64,000 nucleotides of DNA from Aquimarina sp. BL5 (GTDB lineage Bacteria > Bacteroidota > Bacteroidia > Flavobacteriales > Flavobacteriaceae), in contig NZ_CP031963.1 in assembly GCF_003443675.1 (NCBI RefSeq), forward strand, positions 3,061,501 through 3,125,500. The letters run 5' to 3'. Below the pieces are notes generated by a model, which did no database searches, had not been told where the DNA came from, and worked only from the letters and a program-made list of their open reading frames with translations. Within the stretch, counting starts at the first letter, position 1. The number at the start of each line of letters is the position of its first letter. Positions 21,001 to 31,000 of the stretch are shown one piece after another. A program made the translations under genes and the position numbers.

Positions 21001-24000
21001 GTTCTGTTTCTGTAAAACTCCAATTAGTTTCTCCAGGAAAAGGAGATGCTAAATCTCTTACAAAAATTGGATTATCAGTATTACAAAAATTTACTGCTTC
21101 CGAATTGTTAACGCAATCTCCATCTACTTTTGTTACTTTGATCCCGTCTATTAACAGATGCATAAGCACTCCATTATCTACCGTATTCAAAGTAGGTACA
21201 ACAGGTGTAAATTTAATTGTTTGAGTAGCATTAGTAGCGGTAAATTTTATTTCTACTAAATCCCAAGTTGGTGTATCTAAAGTATTGATAGAAAAACCTG
21301 TTTTTACTATCATTGGTGGTGATACCTGATAGTTTCCTGATGGAATAACTCCTATATCAATACCTCCTGTAGAAATTTGTTCACTCCTTACAGGAGTAAT
21401 CCCTGATGTTTCTATCCTATCATTACCCCAAGAGACTTTCCACGATGCATTAAACTCACTAGTTATTCCAAAGTATCCGCCATTAGATTGATAAAAAGAA
21501 ATTTTGTATTCTGATCCTATTTCTAAATTATCTAACTGTTTTTGCAAAACAGATGAGAACCTGGTAGGGAATTGGCTTTGTGGCTGATAAACACGACAAG
21601 ATGCAAAAACTGCTCCTTCTGGCGATGGTTGTACCAAATTAGTTATCTCACCTGGACTTCTCTGATTATCTATTCCTATTTTCCAAGTATACATAAGATT
21701 TCTTGGTGTATCAAAATTACTACAAGTAAGATCGTTGTTGCTTATTGCAGTCCCTATGATCCCAGCTGTAGCGTAACAATTTTCGAAACCACCATCCGCG
21801 ACACCTAGTAATATATTACAGTCTGTATTGGCTGAATTAATTTTAACCAAAATTTTTAATCTACATTCTTTATCTTTCTGCTGAGCATAGTAATAGGTAT
21901 TGTGCTCTAGTGGTAAACTTCCTGATAATGGAACATTACTTGTTACAGAATCAAACCATAAAATATTAGTTCCATTTACTATAATATCATTTATTACCGG
22001 ATTCATAGATTCTAAAAAATATTGTGTAGTTTGACTAGCTCGTGGTATTCCTTCATTAATAACTATTTGAACAGCAATTCTAGGCTCTAAAGGATTATCT
22101 ACCGATTCTGCCCATAGTGTTATAGTGCTTGTTATTTCATAGTCTGGACTAATCATAAGCTGCTCTGTTTCTCTAAAACTCCAATTTGCTGGACTAGTGA
22201 ATGGTGATGTCAAGTCCCTTATAAAAATTGGATTGTCTGTATTACAAAACTTCTGAGCAGGAGGTGCAGTTAACCCTAAAACCAATTTGATTTTATTTCT
22301 TTCTAATTCTAATCCGTCAACTATACTATTGGTAGCAACGAAATAATACTCATCAATATCATCTTGTGTAATATTGTCTATGGTTATACTTGTATCTGCT
22401 GTTGTTATAAGTTGATTGTTTCCTCTATACCAAGTATATGTGTTATTAGGACTAGATAATTGCTGGGTAGATAAAATTACTGACCCTCCCAATTGTACCC
22501 TTATAGTTTGTTCTTGATCTACCTTAGCTTGCGGCTTATAAACAAAGTTAGGATCAAATTTAGGCGTATAGGCATCAAATTCTGATTCGAAATCTGAAAA
22601 TATAAAACCGTTATCATTGAAAGCAAAAATGGTTAGCTTTGGTGTTAAAGTAAAGTTTGGGATTACTCCGTTTAGTTCATTATTAGCAATATTAAGATAG
22701 TTTAAGTTCGGCAGATTGGTTAGTTCTTGAGGGATTTGACCGGAAAAAGCATTTTGATCAAGTCCTATTTGCACTAATTCTGTCAATGTTCCAATACTAT
22801 TCGGTATGTTACCTGCAAATCTATTATTTTCAAGTCTTAGATATTTTAAACCAGTTATATTACTTATGGAAACAGGAATTTCTCCTTCTAGTTGGTTGTT
22901 CGATAAACCAATGGATCGAAGATTTACCAGTTGTCCTATATTTTCTGGAATAGTACCTGTTAACTTATTATTATCAAGATGTAATACTTCGAGGGTAGTA
23001 ATGATCTCCAAGCCACTTGGAATAGCGCCTGTCAACTCATTATAATTTAGATATAACTCCTCAAGCACATTTAAAGTTTCAATGTTAATAGGGATTTCTC
23101 CTGTTAGCGTATTTCTATCTAATCTCAAAGAAACAAGTGAGGTAAAGTCTGAAATAGTACTAGGAATAGTACCCGATAATTTATTACTTGACAAATCTAA
23201 TCGTGTTATCTTTCCATCAACTACCGTAACCCCGTGCCAATCACAAATTGCAGCATCAGTTAGCCAGTTGGTATTATTGGTCCAGTTTACTCCATCGGTA
23301 GCGTTGTACAAATCAATTAACGCTTGTTTCTCCACTTCAGAAACTCCACAAGGATCCAGGGTCAATGAAATCGGATTACGTTCTAAAGTTAAGTCTGTTA
23401 CTATACTATTAGTAGCTATAAAATGATATGAGCCCACAGCTGTAGCTGATGCATTTTCTATAACATATTCCTTATTAGTTGCTCCTGGAATGACTATTCC
23501 ATCTTTATACCATTGATAGCTATTGTTAGTACTTGTTAAGGCAGTGCTTGATAAAGTTATTGTACCTCCTTCAGTAACTGATAAAGTTTCTGTTTGATCC
23601 ACTTTGGCCTGAGGTATATAAATAAAAACATCTAATTTAGATTTATAATCATAATATTCAGACTCAAAATCACTAAAAACATAATCATTTACTTGAAATC
23701 TAAATTCTTTAAGATCAGGAAGATTTTTGATTGATTTTGGTATTTCTCCAAACAATTTATTATTGGAAATATTAAGCCTTTCTAAACTTAGTTGATTTCC
23801 TAATTCTGTAGGAATCCTATTTTCTAACTTATTATCATATATATATAAATGTTTCAAATTAATCAGTCTGCCAATTTGCTTAGGTATTACACCTGATAAT
23901 TTATTAGAATAAAGGTATAACTGTTGAAGGTTAGTAAGGGATCCGATCTCAACAGGAATATCACCAGATAATTGATTTTCAGATAAAAACAATTGTTTTA

Positions 24001-27000
24001 ATTGAGATAGATTTCCTACTTCTATTGGAATAGTTCCGGTGAGAAGGTTTTTATGCAATTGTAAAAATGCCAAGTTAGATAAGTTACCAATCTCAACAGG
24101 TATAGTACCCGTGAACTTGTTGTTTTGGAACTGTAGATTAACTAGTTTTGATAACTTTCCTAATTCGCTGGGTATAGTTCCAGACAGTTCGTTAGATGAA
24201 AGAAAAATACTAGTTAATTCTGTCAAATTCCCTAGTTCGATTGGAACATTTCCTGATAACTTATTTTTTCCTAAATTAAGTATTCTTAAATTAGAAAGAT
24301 TTTCTAAAGTTGATGGTATTGTGCCATTAAGATTATTATATCTTAATTCTACAATAGTTACTTTTCCATCAAAAACTCTTACCCCATACCAATCACAGAC
24401 TGGTGTATCCAAGTCCCAGCTATAGGTCCAGTTGGGACCATCCGTGGCATTATATAAATCTATTAACGCTTGTTTTTCAATTGCAGAAACACCACAAGTA
24501 TCTTCGATTACAGTAAGTGTTATCGGGTTACGTTCTAAAGTCAAACCAGTAACCACACTATTTATAGATGTAAAATGATATACTCCAGCATCTGCAGTAG
24601 CAGCACCAGATATTACCAAATCTTTATTTGTTTCTCCTGTAATAACCACTCCATCTTTATACCATTGATAGCTATTGTTAAGACTTGTTAAGGCATTACT
24701 TGATAATGTAATAGATCCATTTTCTGTTACAGAAAGACTTTCGGTTTGGTCTACTTTGGCTTGGGGCGCATATTTAAAATTAACTCCTAGCTTATTTTGA
24801 TAAGTACTATACTCTGATTCAAAATCAGAAAACACAAAGCTGTTGTTTTCAAAGAAAAATTTTGTTAAGCTTGTAAAATTTGTGAAACCAGAAGGAATTT
24901 CACCACTAAAACGATTATTCTGTAAGAATAAATCTTTTAATTCTAAACTATTTAATTCTTCAGGTAATTCTCCAGACAATTGATTACTATGTAAATCTAT
25001 CGATTTCAAATTAGTCAGGTTTCCATACTCTTTAGGAATGACTCCGGACAATTTATTCATATATAAACTGAGGCTTTTTAAGTTTTTTAAATTTCCAACC
25101 TCAACAGGCAACACTCCAACTAACTGATTATTGTATAAAAACAATTTCTTCAGATTTGTTAATTGACCTAACTCTCTTGGAATAGAACCTGTAAGTTTAT
25201 TATCGGCTATTGAAAATGTTTGTAAACTCTGTAGGCTACCCAATTCTATAGGAATCTCTCCATATAAATTATTATCATGTGCATCCAAAATTAACAACTG
25301 ATGCAGATTACCAAGGCTTTTTGGGATATTTCCTGACAAATTATTCCCACTTAAAAAAAGTTCTTTTAACGCTAATAAATTTCCAATTTCTACAGGTACT
25401 ATTCCTGATAATTTATTGCTATAAACATCCAATGTTCTTAGAGATTTAAGGTTCCCAATAGATGAGGGAATTTCTCCAACCAAGTTATTATCAAAAAAAG
25501 CAACCTCTACGATTTTACCATCCTCAACAGTTACCCCATACCAATCACATACGGGTGCATCGGTTAACCAATTGGTATTATTTTTCCAATTAGCTCCATC
25601 TGTAGCATTATACAAATCAATTAACGCTTGTTTTTCTGCTGCTGATACTCCACAAGTATCTTCTTCTACTGTTAGTGTAATTGGATTTCGTTCTAAAGTT
25701 AAACCCGTAACAATACTATTAGTAGCTGTAAAGTGATACACTCCAGCATCTGAAGTAGTAGCACCAGATATCACCAAATTCTTATTTGTAGCTCCAGTTA
25801 TAGCCACTCCATCTTTATACCATTGATAGCTATTGTTAAGGCTTGTTAATGCAGTGCTTGATAAAGTAATTGTTCCGTTTTCTGAAACCGAAAGACTTTC
25901 TGTTTGATCAACTTTGGCTTGAGGACTATATCTATAGAGATTAACAGGGTTACTAAATACTGTATGATCTTCTTCAAAATCAGAAAATACAAACCTATTA
26001 TTATAAAACTCAAGAAGTTTAATATTTCTAAAAGAAGGCATCTTTCCTGATAGTTTATTATTAGATGCATAAACGGTATTCAGATCGCTCAAATTTCCTA
26101 AACTAATCGGAATCACACCTGTTAATCGATTATCATTAACTCTAAAGTTTTCTAGTTTTGTTAAGTCCCCTAGTTCATCTGGGATAACTCCAGTTAACTC
26201 ATTAGATTCTAAAGTCATTGAGGTTAAATTAGACAATTTGCCTAATTCTTTCGGAATAGTACCTGTGATTCTATTTTGGCTTAGACTAAGTAATTTTAAA
26301 GCGGTTAAGTCGGCTAGTTTTTCAGGAATAGTACCTGATAATTGGTTTTCTTTCAAGAATAGAATTTCCAAATTAGATAAAGCTCCTAATTCTTCTGGAA
26401 TAGTACCTGTTAACTGATTTGTACTTAAACTTAGATAAGTTAAATTAACTAGTTTCCCTAATTCCTTTGGTATAGCACCTGTTAATCTGTTTACACCAAT
26501 GTTAATGATTTTTAAATTTGTCAATTTTTCTAATTCCACAGGTATGTTACCAGATAGATTATTCCTTATTATCCATAATTGAATCACTTTACCATCCTCA
26601 ACAGTTACCCCATACCAATCACATACGGGTGCATCGGTTAACCAATTGGTATTATTTTTCCAATTAGCTCCATCTGTAGCATTATACAAATCAATTAACG
26701 CTTGTTTTTCTGCTGCTGATACTCCACAAGTATCTTCTTCTACTGTTAGTGTAATTGGGTTTCGTTCTAAAGTTAAACCCGTAACAATACTATTAGTAGC
26801 TGTAAAGTGATACACTCCAGCATCTGAAGTAGCAGCACCAGATATCACCAAATTCTTATTTGTAGCTCCAGTAATAGCCACTCCATCTTTATACCATTGA
26901 TAGCTATTGTTAAGGCTTGTTAATGCAGTGCTTGATAAAGTAATTGTTCCGTTTTCTGAAACCGAAAGACTTTCTGTTTGATCAACTTTGGCTTGATTGA

Positions 27001-27991
27001 GAAAACTATATCTAGTTCCTAATTTATTCTTTAATAACTCGTGATTACCTTCTAGATCTGAAAAGACAAAATTATTCTCGTTTACAAATAAGACTTTTAA
27101 GCTATTAAACTGAGCAATTTGAGATGGTATAAACCCCTTAAAATTACTTGAAGTCAGCTCTAAGTTTTCTAGTTTAGATAGTTGACCTAATTCTAAAGGA
27201 ATAGATCCTCCTAAATTTGGATTAAATCCAAGTCGTAATTCAACTAAATTGCTTAGTTGTCCTAAAGTCGACGGAATAGTACCTGATAGATTGTTTGAAG
27301 AAAAATCAATGTACTGCAGGCTAGAAAGATTACCTAATTCATCTGGAATAAGTCCTATAAAATTGTTTCCAAATAAATCGATATCCTCTAAATTCGTTAA
27401 TTGACCTAGTTCTTTTGGAATACTCCCTGTAAACTTATTGCCAGTTAATTTTAAAAATTGTAGACTTGATAATTCTCCTATCTCTGGAGGTAAATTCACT
27501 GAAAATTTGTTATTTCTTAAATCTAAGTCTAGTAAACTTTTTAAATTTCTTATTTCCTTTGGAATATCCCCGGTGAGTTTATTACTCCCAAGTCTTAAAT
27601 AATATAAGCTTGTTAAAGCGCCAAGCTCTTTTGGTAAAGAACTTGTTATCATATTTGATGTGAAATCTAAAAGCAATAATCCCTTTAAATTTCCAATAGA
27701 ATTCGGTAATGTCCCTGTTAGATTATTAGATCGTAAGTCTATATGAGTAATTGTATAACCACCAAGACCATTAGACGTATATCGAATCCCTTTCCATAAA
27801 GCAATACTAGAACTTGGGTCTTTAATCTTCCATGGCCTATCTCCTGCTTTTGTATTTTTCCAATTATCTCCATCAGTAGCGTTATAAAGATCAATTAATG
27901 CCTGTCGCTCTAACGGCGATACACTTATCTGAGTATAACTATTTATAGATAATAACAGACTCATTACTATAAAACCGATATGCTTTGTCAT
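18080..27991 (-). CDS. Giant LRR/Ig repeat protein ending in YD-repeat sequence
   Basis: I prefer ATG 27991, which gives a standard signal peptide (MTKHIGFIVMSLLLSINSYTQ); an upstream ATG at 28018 adds nine residues. In numbering from 28018, five modules cover residues about 31-1920. Each has a cap (ALIDLYNATDG..W, CDWYGV), about seven to eleven plant-type leucine-rich repeats (LxxLxxLxLxxNxLxGxIP) and an Ig-like domain (SYQWYKDG...GVYHFTATN). Next come two copies of a FCNTDNPIF module, each followed by a beta-sandwich, ligand-binding-like domain (about 2059-2299 and 2456-2652), and further Ig-like repeats to about 2960. The C-terminus (YVYDP-like, then FYEYDLEGGLVRVKKETE) is the text that normally precedes the RHS repeat region in single-chain Bacteroidota RHS proteins. 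LRR and Ig arrays suggest binding to other cells or surfaces. Confidence 0.88.
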   Translation of the reverse strand: MTKHIGFIVMSLLLSINSYTQISVSPLERQALIDLYNATDGDNWKNTKAGDRPWKIKDPSSSIALWKGIRYTSNGLGGYTITHIDLRSNNLTGTLPNSIGNLKGLLLLDFTSNMITSSLPKELGALTSLYYLRLGSNKLTGDIPKEIRNLKSLLDLDLRNNKFSVNLPPEIGELSSLQFLKLTGNKFTGSIPKELGQLTNLEDIDLFGNNFIGLIPDELGNLSSLQYIDFSSNNLSGTIPSTLGQLSNLVELRLGFNPNLGGSIPLELGQLSKLENLELTSSNFKGFIPSQIAQFNSLKVLFVNENNFVFSDLEGNHELLKNKLGTRYSFLNQAKVDQTESLSVSENGTITLSSTALTSLNNSYQWYKDGVAITGATNKNLVISGAATSDAGVYHFTATNSIVTGLTLERNPITLTVEEDTCGVSAAEKQALIDLYNATDGANWKNNTNWLTDAPVCDWYGVTVEDGKVIQLWIIRNNLSGNIPVELEKLTNLKIINIGVNRLTGAIPKELGKLVNLTYLSLSTNQLTGTIPEELGALSNLEILFLKENQLSGTIPEKLADLTALKLLSLSQNRITGTIPKELGKLSNLTSMTLESNELTGVIPDELGDLTKLENFRVNDNRLTGVIPISLGNLSDLNTVYASNNKLSGKMPSFRNIKLLEFYNNRFVFSDFEEDHTVFSNPVNLYRYSPQAKVDQTESLSVSENGTITLSSTALTSLNNSYQWYKDGVAITGATNKNLVISGATTSDAGVYHFTATNSIVTGLTLERNPITLTVEEDTCGVSAAEKQALIDLYNATDGANWKNNTNWLTDAPVCDWYGVTVEDGKIVEVAFFDNNLVGEIPSSIGNLKSLRTLDVYSNKLSGIVPVEIGNLLALKELFLSGNNLSGNIPKSLGNLHQLLILDAHDNNLYGEIPIELGSLQSLQTFSIADNKLTGSIPRELGQLTNLKKLFLYNNQLVGVLPVEVGNLKNLKSLSLYMNKLSGVIPKEYGNLTNLKSIDLHSNQLSGELPEELNSLELKDLFLQNNRFSGEIPSGFTNFTSLTKFFFENNSFVFSDFESEYSTYQNKLGVNFKYAPQAKVDQTESLSVTENGSITLSSNALTSLNNSYQWYKDGVVITGETNKDLVISGAATADAGVYHFTSINSVVTGLTLERNPITLTVIEDTCGVSAIEKQALIDLYNATDGPNWTYSWDLDTPVCDWYGVRVFDGKVTIVELRYNNLNGTIPSTLENLSNLRILNLGKNKLSGNVPIELGNLTELTSIFLSSNELSGTIPSELGKLSKLVNLQFQNNKFTGTIPVEIGNLSNLAFLQLHKNLLTGTIPIEVGNLSQLKQLFLSENQLSGDIPVEIGSLTNLQQLYLYSNKLSGVIPKQIGRLINLKHLYIYDNKLENRIPTELGNQLSLERLNISNNKLFGEIPKSIKNLPDLKEFRFQVNDYVFSDFESEYYDYKSKLDVFIYIPQAKVDQTETLSVTEGGTITLSSTALTSTNNSYQWYKDGIVIPGATNKEYVIENASATAVGSYHFIATNSIVTDLTLERNPISLTLDPCGVSEVEKQALIDLYNATDGVNWTNNTNWLTDAAICDWHGVTVVDGKITRLDLSSNKLSGTIPSTISDFTSLVSLRLDRNTLTGEIPINIETLNVLEELYLNYNELTGAIPSGLEIITTLEVLHLDNNKLTGTIPENIGQLVNLRSIGLSNNQLEGEIPVSISNITGLKYLRLENNRFAGNIPNSIGTLTELVQIGLDQNAFSGQIPQELTNLPNLNYLNIANNELNGVIPNFTLTPKLTIFAFNDNGFIFSDFESEFDAYTPKFDPNFVYKPQAKVDQEQTIRVQLGGSVILSTQQLSSPNNTYTWYRGNNQLITTADTSITIDNITQDDIDEYYFVATNSIVDGLELERNKIKLVLGLTAPPAQKFCNTDNPIFIRDLTSPFTSPANWSFRETEQLMISPDYEITSTITLWAESVDNPLEPRIAVQIVINEGIPRASQTTQYFLESMNPVINDIIVNGTNILWFDSVTSNVPLSGSLPLEHNTYYYAQQKDKECRLKILVKINSANTDCNILLGVADGGFENCYATAGIIGTAISNNDLTCSNFDTPRNLMYTWKIGIDNQRSPGEITNLVQPSPEGAVFASCRVYQPQSQFPTRFSSVLQKQLDNLEIGSEYKISFYQSNGGYFGITSEFNASWKVSWGNDRIETSGITPVRSEQISTGGIDIGVIPSGNYQVSPPMIVKTGFSINTLDTPTWDLVEIKFTATNATQTIKFTPVVPTLNTVDNGVLMHLLIDGIKVTKVDGDCVNNSEAVNFCNTDNPIFVRDLASPFPGETNWSFTETEQPVISPDYEITSTVTLWAQSKDNPLEPRVPVQVIINEGIPTASQTTQYFLEATNPVINDIIVNETNILWFDSVISSAPLSGSLPLEHNTYYYAQQKDKECRLKILVNIIPSNPDPDQDCNILDEYVNGTFEDCSSQASWYGHNGKVTCGNWVNGRGTADTWNIPFKAHSGIADNIPDSPDGGVVAGAIARSTVNNELESFYTSLENLEIGAKYTVKFYQSNVTGTFTSNGGMLERGRWKVLFGDQKLFSSYMLVTKNPVWEEASLEFTATTSDIRLEFVASSAGIAGSASYVYMLIDGISLTKVGGTNEDCPQEVVYEEQKFCTMNRFPTVADLTAPGGGSSINWYNQEIGGYKFELDQPLGLGNGNTYVEVYWADSPDYTSRVPVKAVIDEGAPIGDSFQLFMVQNNPNVGDLQAQGTSIQWYDSSTGTVPLPANTLLVDGGIYYAASTGVICRLAVEVKLTNAPAEANSWQAFCSSINPTISNIQVKASNTNFEIKWFAESEGGLPLSPSTSLQNNTLYYAGQFSGGIEISDRTSVFIVFIQSPPPLGPAQQVFESDQSATVGDLIAFGNNIRWFDGNDTELSNDLVLENGGIYYAKQTSVFGKCLSDTGLAVQVVIQTEEPPVYVDCEKFRPEPGKRYVMSAWVRENGATISSTKTKSFQEIKGQFLDLVNSLKDRILDQIPTPSIFDPSPEERKYDDIIPFINATNKPTNLKIYDLKPYRENQSGIKRTVGFSFSLDPDGQTEILYKTPNYGSITYNERIPILEEPLIEFDNLEQSGINGNIILNSMLIFRSDLIPAIYRVDVNVDIGNAIKPLANFNTYVDTSDYQVMNYENSFIQIIYTDRNGSELTENGTITFRPQGNIIDGWQRISSDFTIPDNAEFMTISLKNSGENLNVYYDDIRFQPFDSSMKTFVYDPENLRLQSELDENNYSTFYEYDLEGGLVRVKKETERGTYTIQETRSGSSLLNND
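20685..21088 (-). repeat. Intragenic duplication B, copy 1
   Basis: This 404-bp stretch aligns without gaps to 21846-22249 (constant offset 1161 bp), with most bases identical. It encodes the FCNTDNPIF...CRLKILV module of the LRR/Ig giant. The sequences on both sides encode different ligand-binding-like domains, so a defined module was duplicated. Confidence 0.8.
21846..22249 (-). repeat. Intragenic duplication B, copy 2
   Basis: Partner of 20685-21088 in the same gene. Differences between the copies are scattered single bases, several of them silent, so this pair is older than the 409-bp repeat pair near 26 kb. Confidence 0.8.
25514..25922 (-). repeat. Near-identical 409-bp intragenic repeat A, copy 1
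   Basis: It matches 26588-26996 (offset 1074 bp, no gaps) with about three differences seen by eye. It encodes an Ig-like domain and the cap of the following LRR block (residues about 699-835). The LRR blocks on either side differ, so only the linker module is kept nearly identical, which suggests recent duplication or gene conversion. Confidence 0.85.
26588..26996 (-). repeat. Near-identical 409-bp intragenic repeat A, copy 2
   Basis: Partner of 25514-25922; encodes residues about 341-477 of the giant. Recombination between the two copies would remove or add exactly one LRR-Ig module (358 codons) in frame. Confidence 0.85.
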
Positions 27992-28054
27992 TATATTTTT
28001 ACATTTCAAAGTTTTCATAAACTTTATGCTTTTTTTTGTTTGGAAAAAGATGCG

Positions 28055-31000
28055 TTAGTTGATAGGGACATAATTAGGATGACCTCCTCTACATCTTTGG
28101 TATGGAAACCCTCCATTATAAAGTTCGAAATAAATGGAGGTTCCCTCAATAGGGGTTTCAGACCCCTTATCTAAGAGAATTAGTTCTAATTTCCAGGGTC
28201 GACCTGTATTTCTATAACTTTGTCTAATTATACTAAAATCGTATTCTATATTTTTTTTACCAGAACTCCCTAACCTAACAGTTTTTATTACAGACATATT
28301 TTGTCCACTAGGAACATCTGTTCTTGAGTCAAAAACAACTTCATCATTAAAAGCTCCCAACATAATTGCATTGTGATTATTATTATGTACAATAAATCTG
28401 TACCTTACGTTGTCATTAGGCGAACCGTGTATTGTAAACTTAGCCGTTTTTCCGCATCCAAGTTTACTAAACAATCCATTTTCAAATTTGTTCTTACTAT
28501 AAACACCGGTAATTAAAGGTCTCGAATCATCATCACATGCATCACCTATACCATCATTATCATAATCTGCTTGATCAGAATTGGAGGTATATGGGCAGTT
28601 ATCAGCTGGATTTATATATCCATTCACATACTCTTCTACATTTGTTATTCCATCTTCATCGGGATCTAAATCTTCTTCTATTTCTCCTATTAAACTAGTT
28701 GACTGATTTGCTCCTGTTACGGAAGGATTGATCACTAAACTATTTCTTCCGGAATGTGATTTATCTTCTGAAATTAACACTCCAGTATCCCCACTACTAT
28801 CTAAAGCTTCTCTAAAATTAAAGTGATGATCTAAGGCATTGTTATAGTAAGAATCTTCAAAATTATCTGCTCCCATATGACGATATCTACTGTTTGAAGC
28901 TATTACAGTAGGAAATGAGAAATTGTATCCATATTGAACTGTAGAATATCTTCCTAACGCATCTTTATTCTCTATTTCGATCCCAAAAGGACTATATTGA
29001 GTCACTTCACTCGCAAATGTCCAATCGGATGAATTATTATTAGTATCAATAGGTTTCCATTGATTTTGATTATTCAACGCATAAAAAGGTTGAAAAGTTT
29101 TAAAATAACCTTCTCTCCTATTATGTGCTCTATTTGCATTACCTTCTACTGCTTTTGTTCTTTCAACCAAGTGAGTATATGATTTTTTTGCTTTCCATTC
29201 TCCTTTAAGATTATTCAAATATGGGTTAAAACCATAGTTCACTACACTCTGATTCTTCAGATCTTCTTGTGTGAGGTAATCCAAACCACATTCGCATTGT
29301 GAGTTCCAGAAATCATCATACATCACTGCACTTGCATTTACAATTCTCTTATTTGCTACGGAAGAGTTTTCTGTTTGGATAAAATCAGCATTATTGATTT
29401 TTCCTCCTAATTTTCCCTCAATCGGGTTGTCCATCATAGTAATCGAAGCCATTTGTGCGGTCTGCAAATTGCGATACCCCGATCTTATCACTTTAAATTT
29501 GACATTATCTTGCAACTGTTCATTAATGATGTTACCTTCTCTATTCATCAACATCATTTTTCTGCCAGATTGATCAAATCCTACCACCCATAATCGCATT
29601 GGGTTGTAACCGTCATCTACAAGAATTTCATCCCCTAACGTAAAAAATTCTTTTGCGGTTTGATTATTTACAAGACCAAATAAATTACCATCCTTATGAA
29701 ACTCTCCAGTCATACCAAAATTCTGAGCAGCTTGTCCCATAGTATAATATCCCCAATATGCTGGAAAATTAAAGTTATAGTATTGATCATCGTATTCATT
29801 TACCGTCTTAGTTAATAAAACCTGTCCTGTGGAAGCATCCCAAGCTTCATTACTTGTTCTTACCTCTGAACCTAAATCTCTAACTATTTTTTCCTTTAAA
29901 ATACCGGTAGTATGTATAACTTTAGTAGTGGTAGTTGTATGCAGAATATTTGTATTTTCACTTCTTTCTGGAACTCCTTTTGGAATAATAATTGGAAAAA
30001 TCCCTATAAAAAACCCAGCAACATTACCCTGAACACCGAATACATTTGATTTAGAATAACTCTCCCTAAAGTCAGTTACCACATCGTAATGCATACCTAT
30101 TTCATTATTTGAAACATTGCCGTTCTTATCTATCGTGGTTAATTCATTATTCAATTTGGTTTCATCATTCTCCTTTGTACTATATTTATATTCTGCACCA
30201 GAAATAAATTCTCCTAGTTCATTAAAAACGTTTTGAGATTTCATTTTGCCATCCATATCATTAGTATGTACCACAAACCCTTGAGACAGAGTTAATTTTG
30301 ACTTCACTGAAACATTAAGACCAACCAATCCCTTAATTACGTTTCCAACGGCAGAAAAGATTTCATCACTATTAGATTCCCAATTCTCTGGGCTATCAAT
30401 ATCCGTATAATCAGTTATGGTCGGAAAATCCTTAGAGGTAAAAAATTCGTGCTCGACTTTACCTGTTCCGTGAACTGAAATATTATCTAAAGGTTTGTAA
30501 TTGCTAACACTGACCTTACTGTATGTTATTTTTGCAGATGGGAAAAAAGCTTCACCGAAAGGCTTTTCGACATAGTTTACCTCCTGAGGACGAGTTTTAT
30601 CTCCTTGGTTATAAAATGGTTCAATAAATGGATTTTCTTTACTCCCAAAAGGTTCATAAGTTGCTACTCCACTTGAACTTCCGTTATCTAATCGATAGCT
30701 ATAATTTTGACCATAACTTTTTGCATAACGATCAATATTAGAGGAATCATCAGGTATTTCTAGCATTTTGCTCCATTGATCTTTTAGTAATAATCTCTTT
30801 ACCCTAGATCCTCCACCTAATTTGATACCGTTTGGGTTCTGCAATCTTATCCACGACTTTTGAGGAACGAACCTTCTTGCTATAAATTCTTCATTTCTAA
30901 GTTTGTTATTAGGTCCTTCGAATATCTCATTGATTGCTCCAATACTTTTTGCAAGAGACCTGGCGATACTGGATAAACTGGTATCATTAGCATCCAATGG

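Noticed and set aside
22806..24425. Plus-strand open frames of 79-128 codons opposite the LRR giant
   Set aside because: They are antisense shadows of the repeat coding sequence, with repeated nonsense text and no start context.
22250..27800. Regularly repeated DNA that might suggest a CRISPR array or tandem-repeat locus
   Set aside because: The repeats are in frame and encode leucine-rich repeats and Ig domains; unit lengths (about 72 bp) and sequence variation fit protein repeats, with no spacers.
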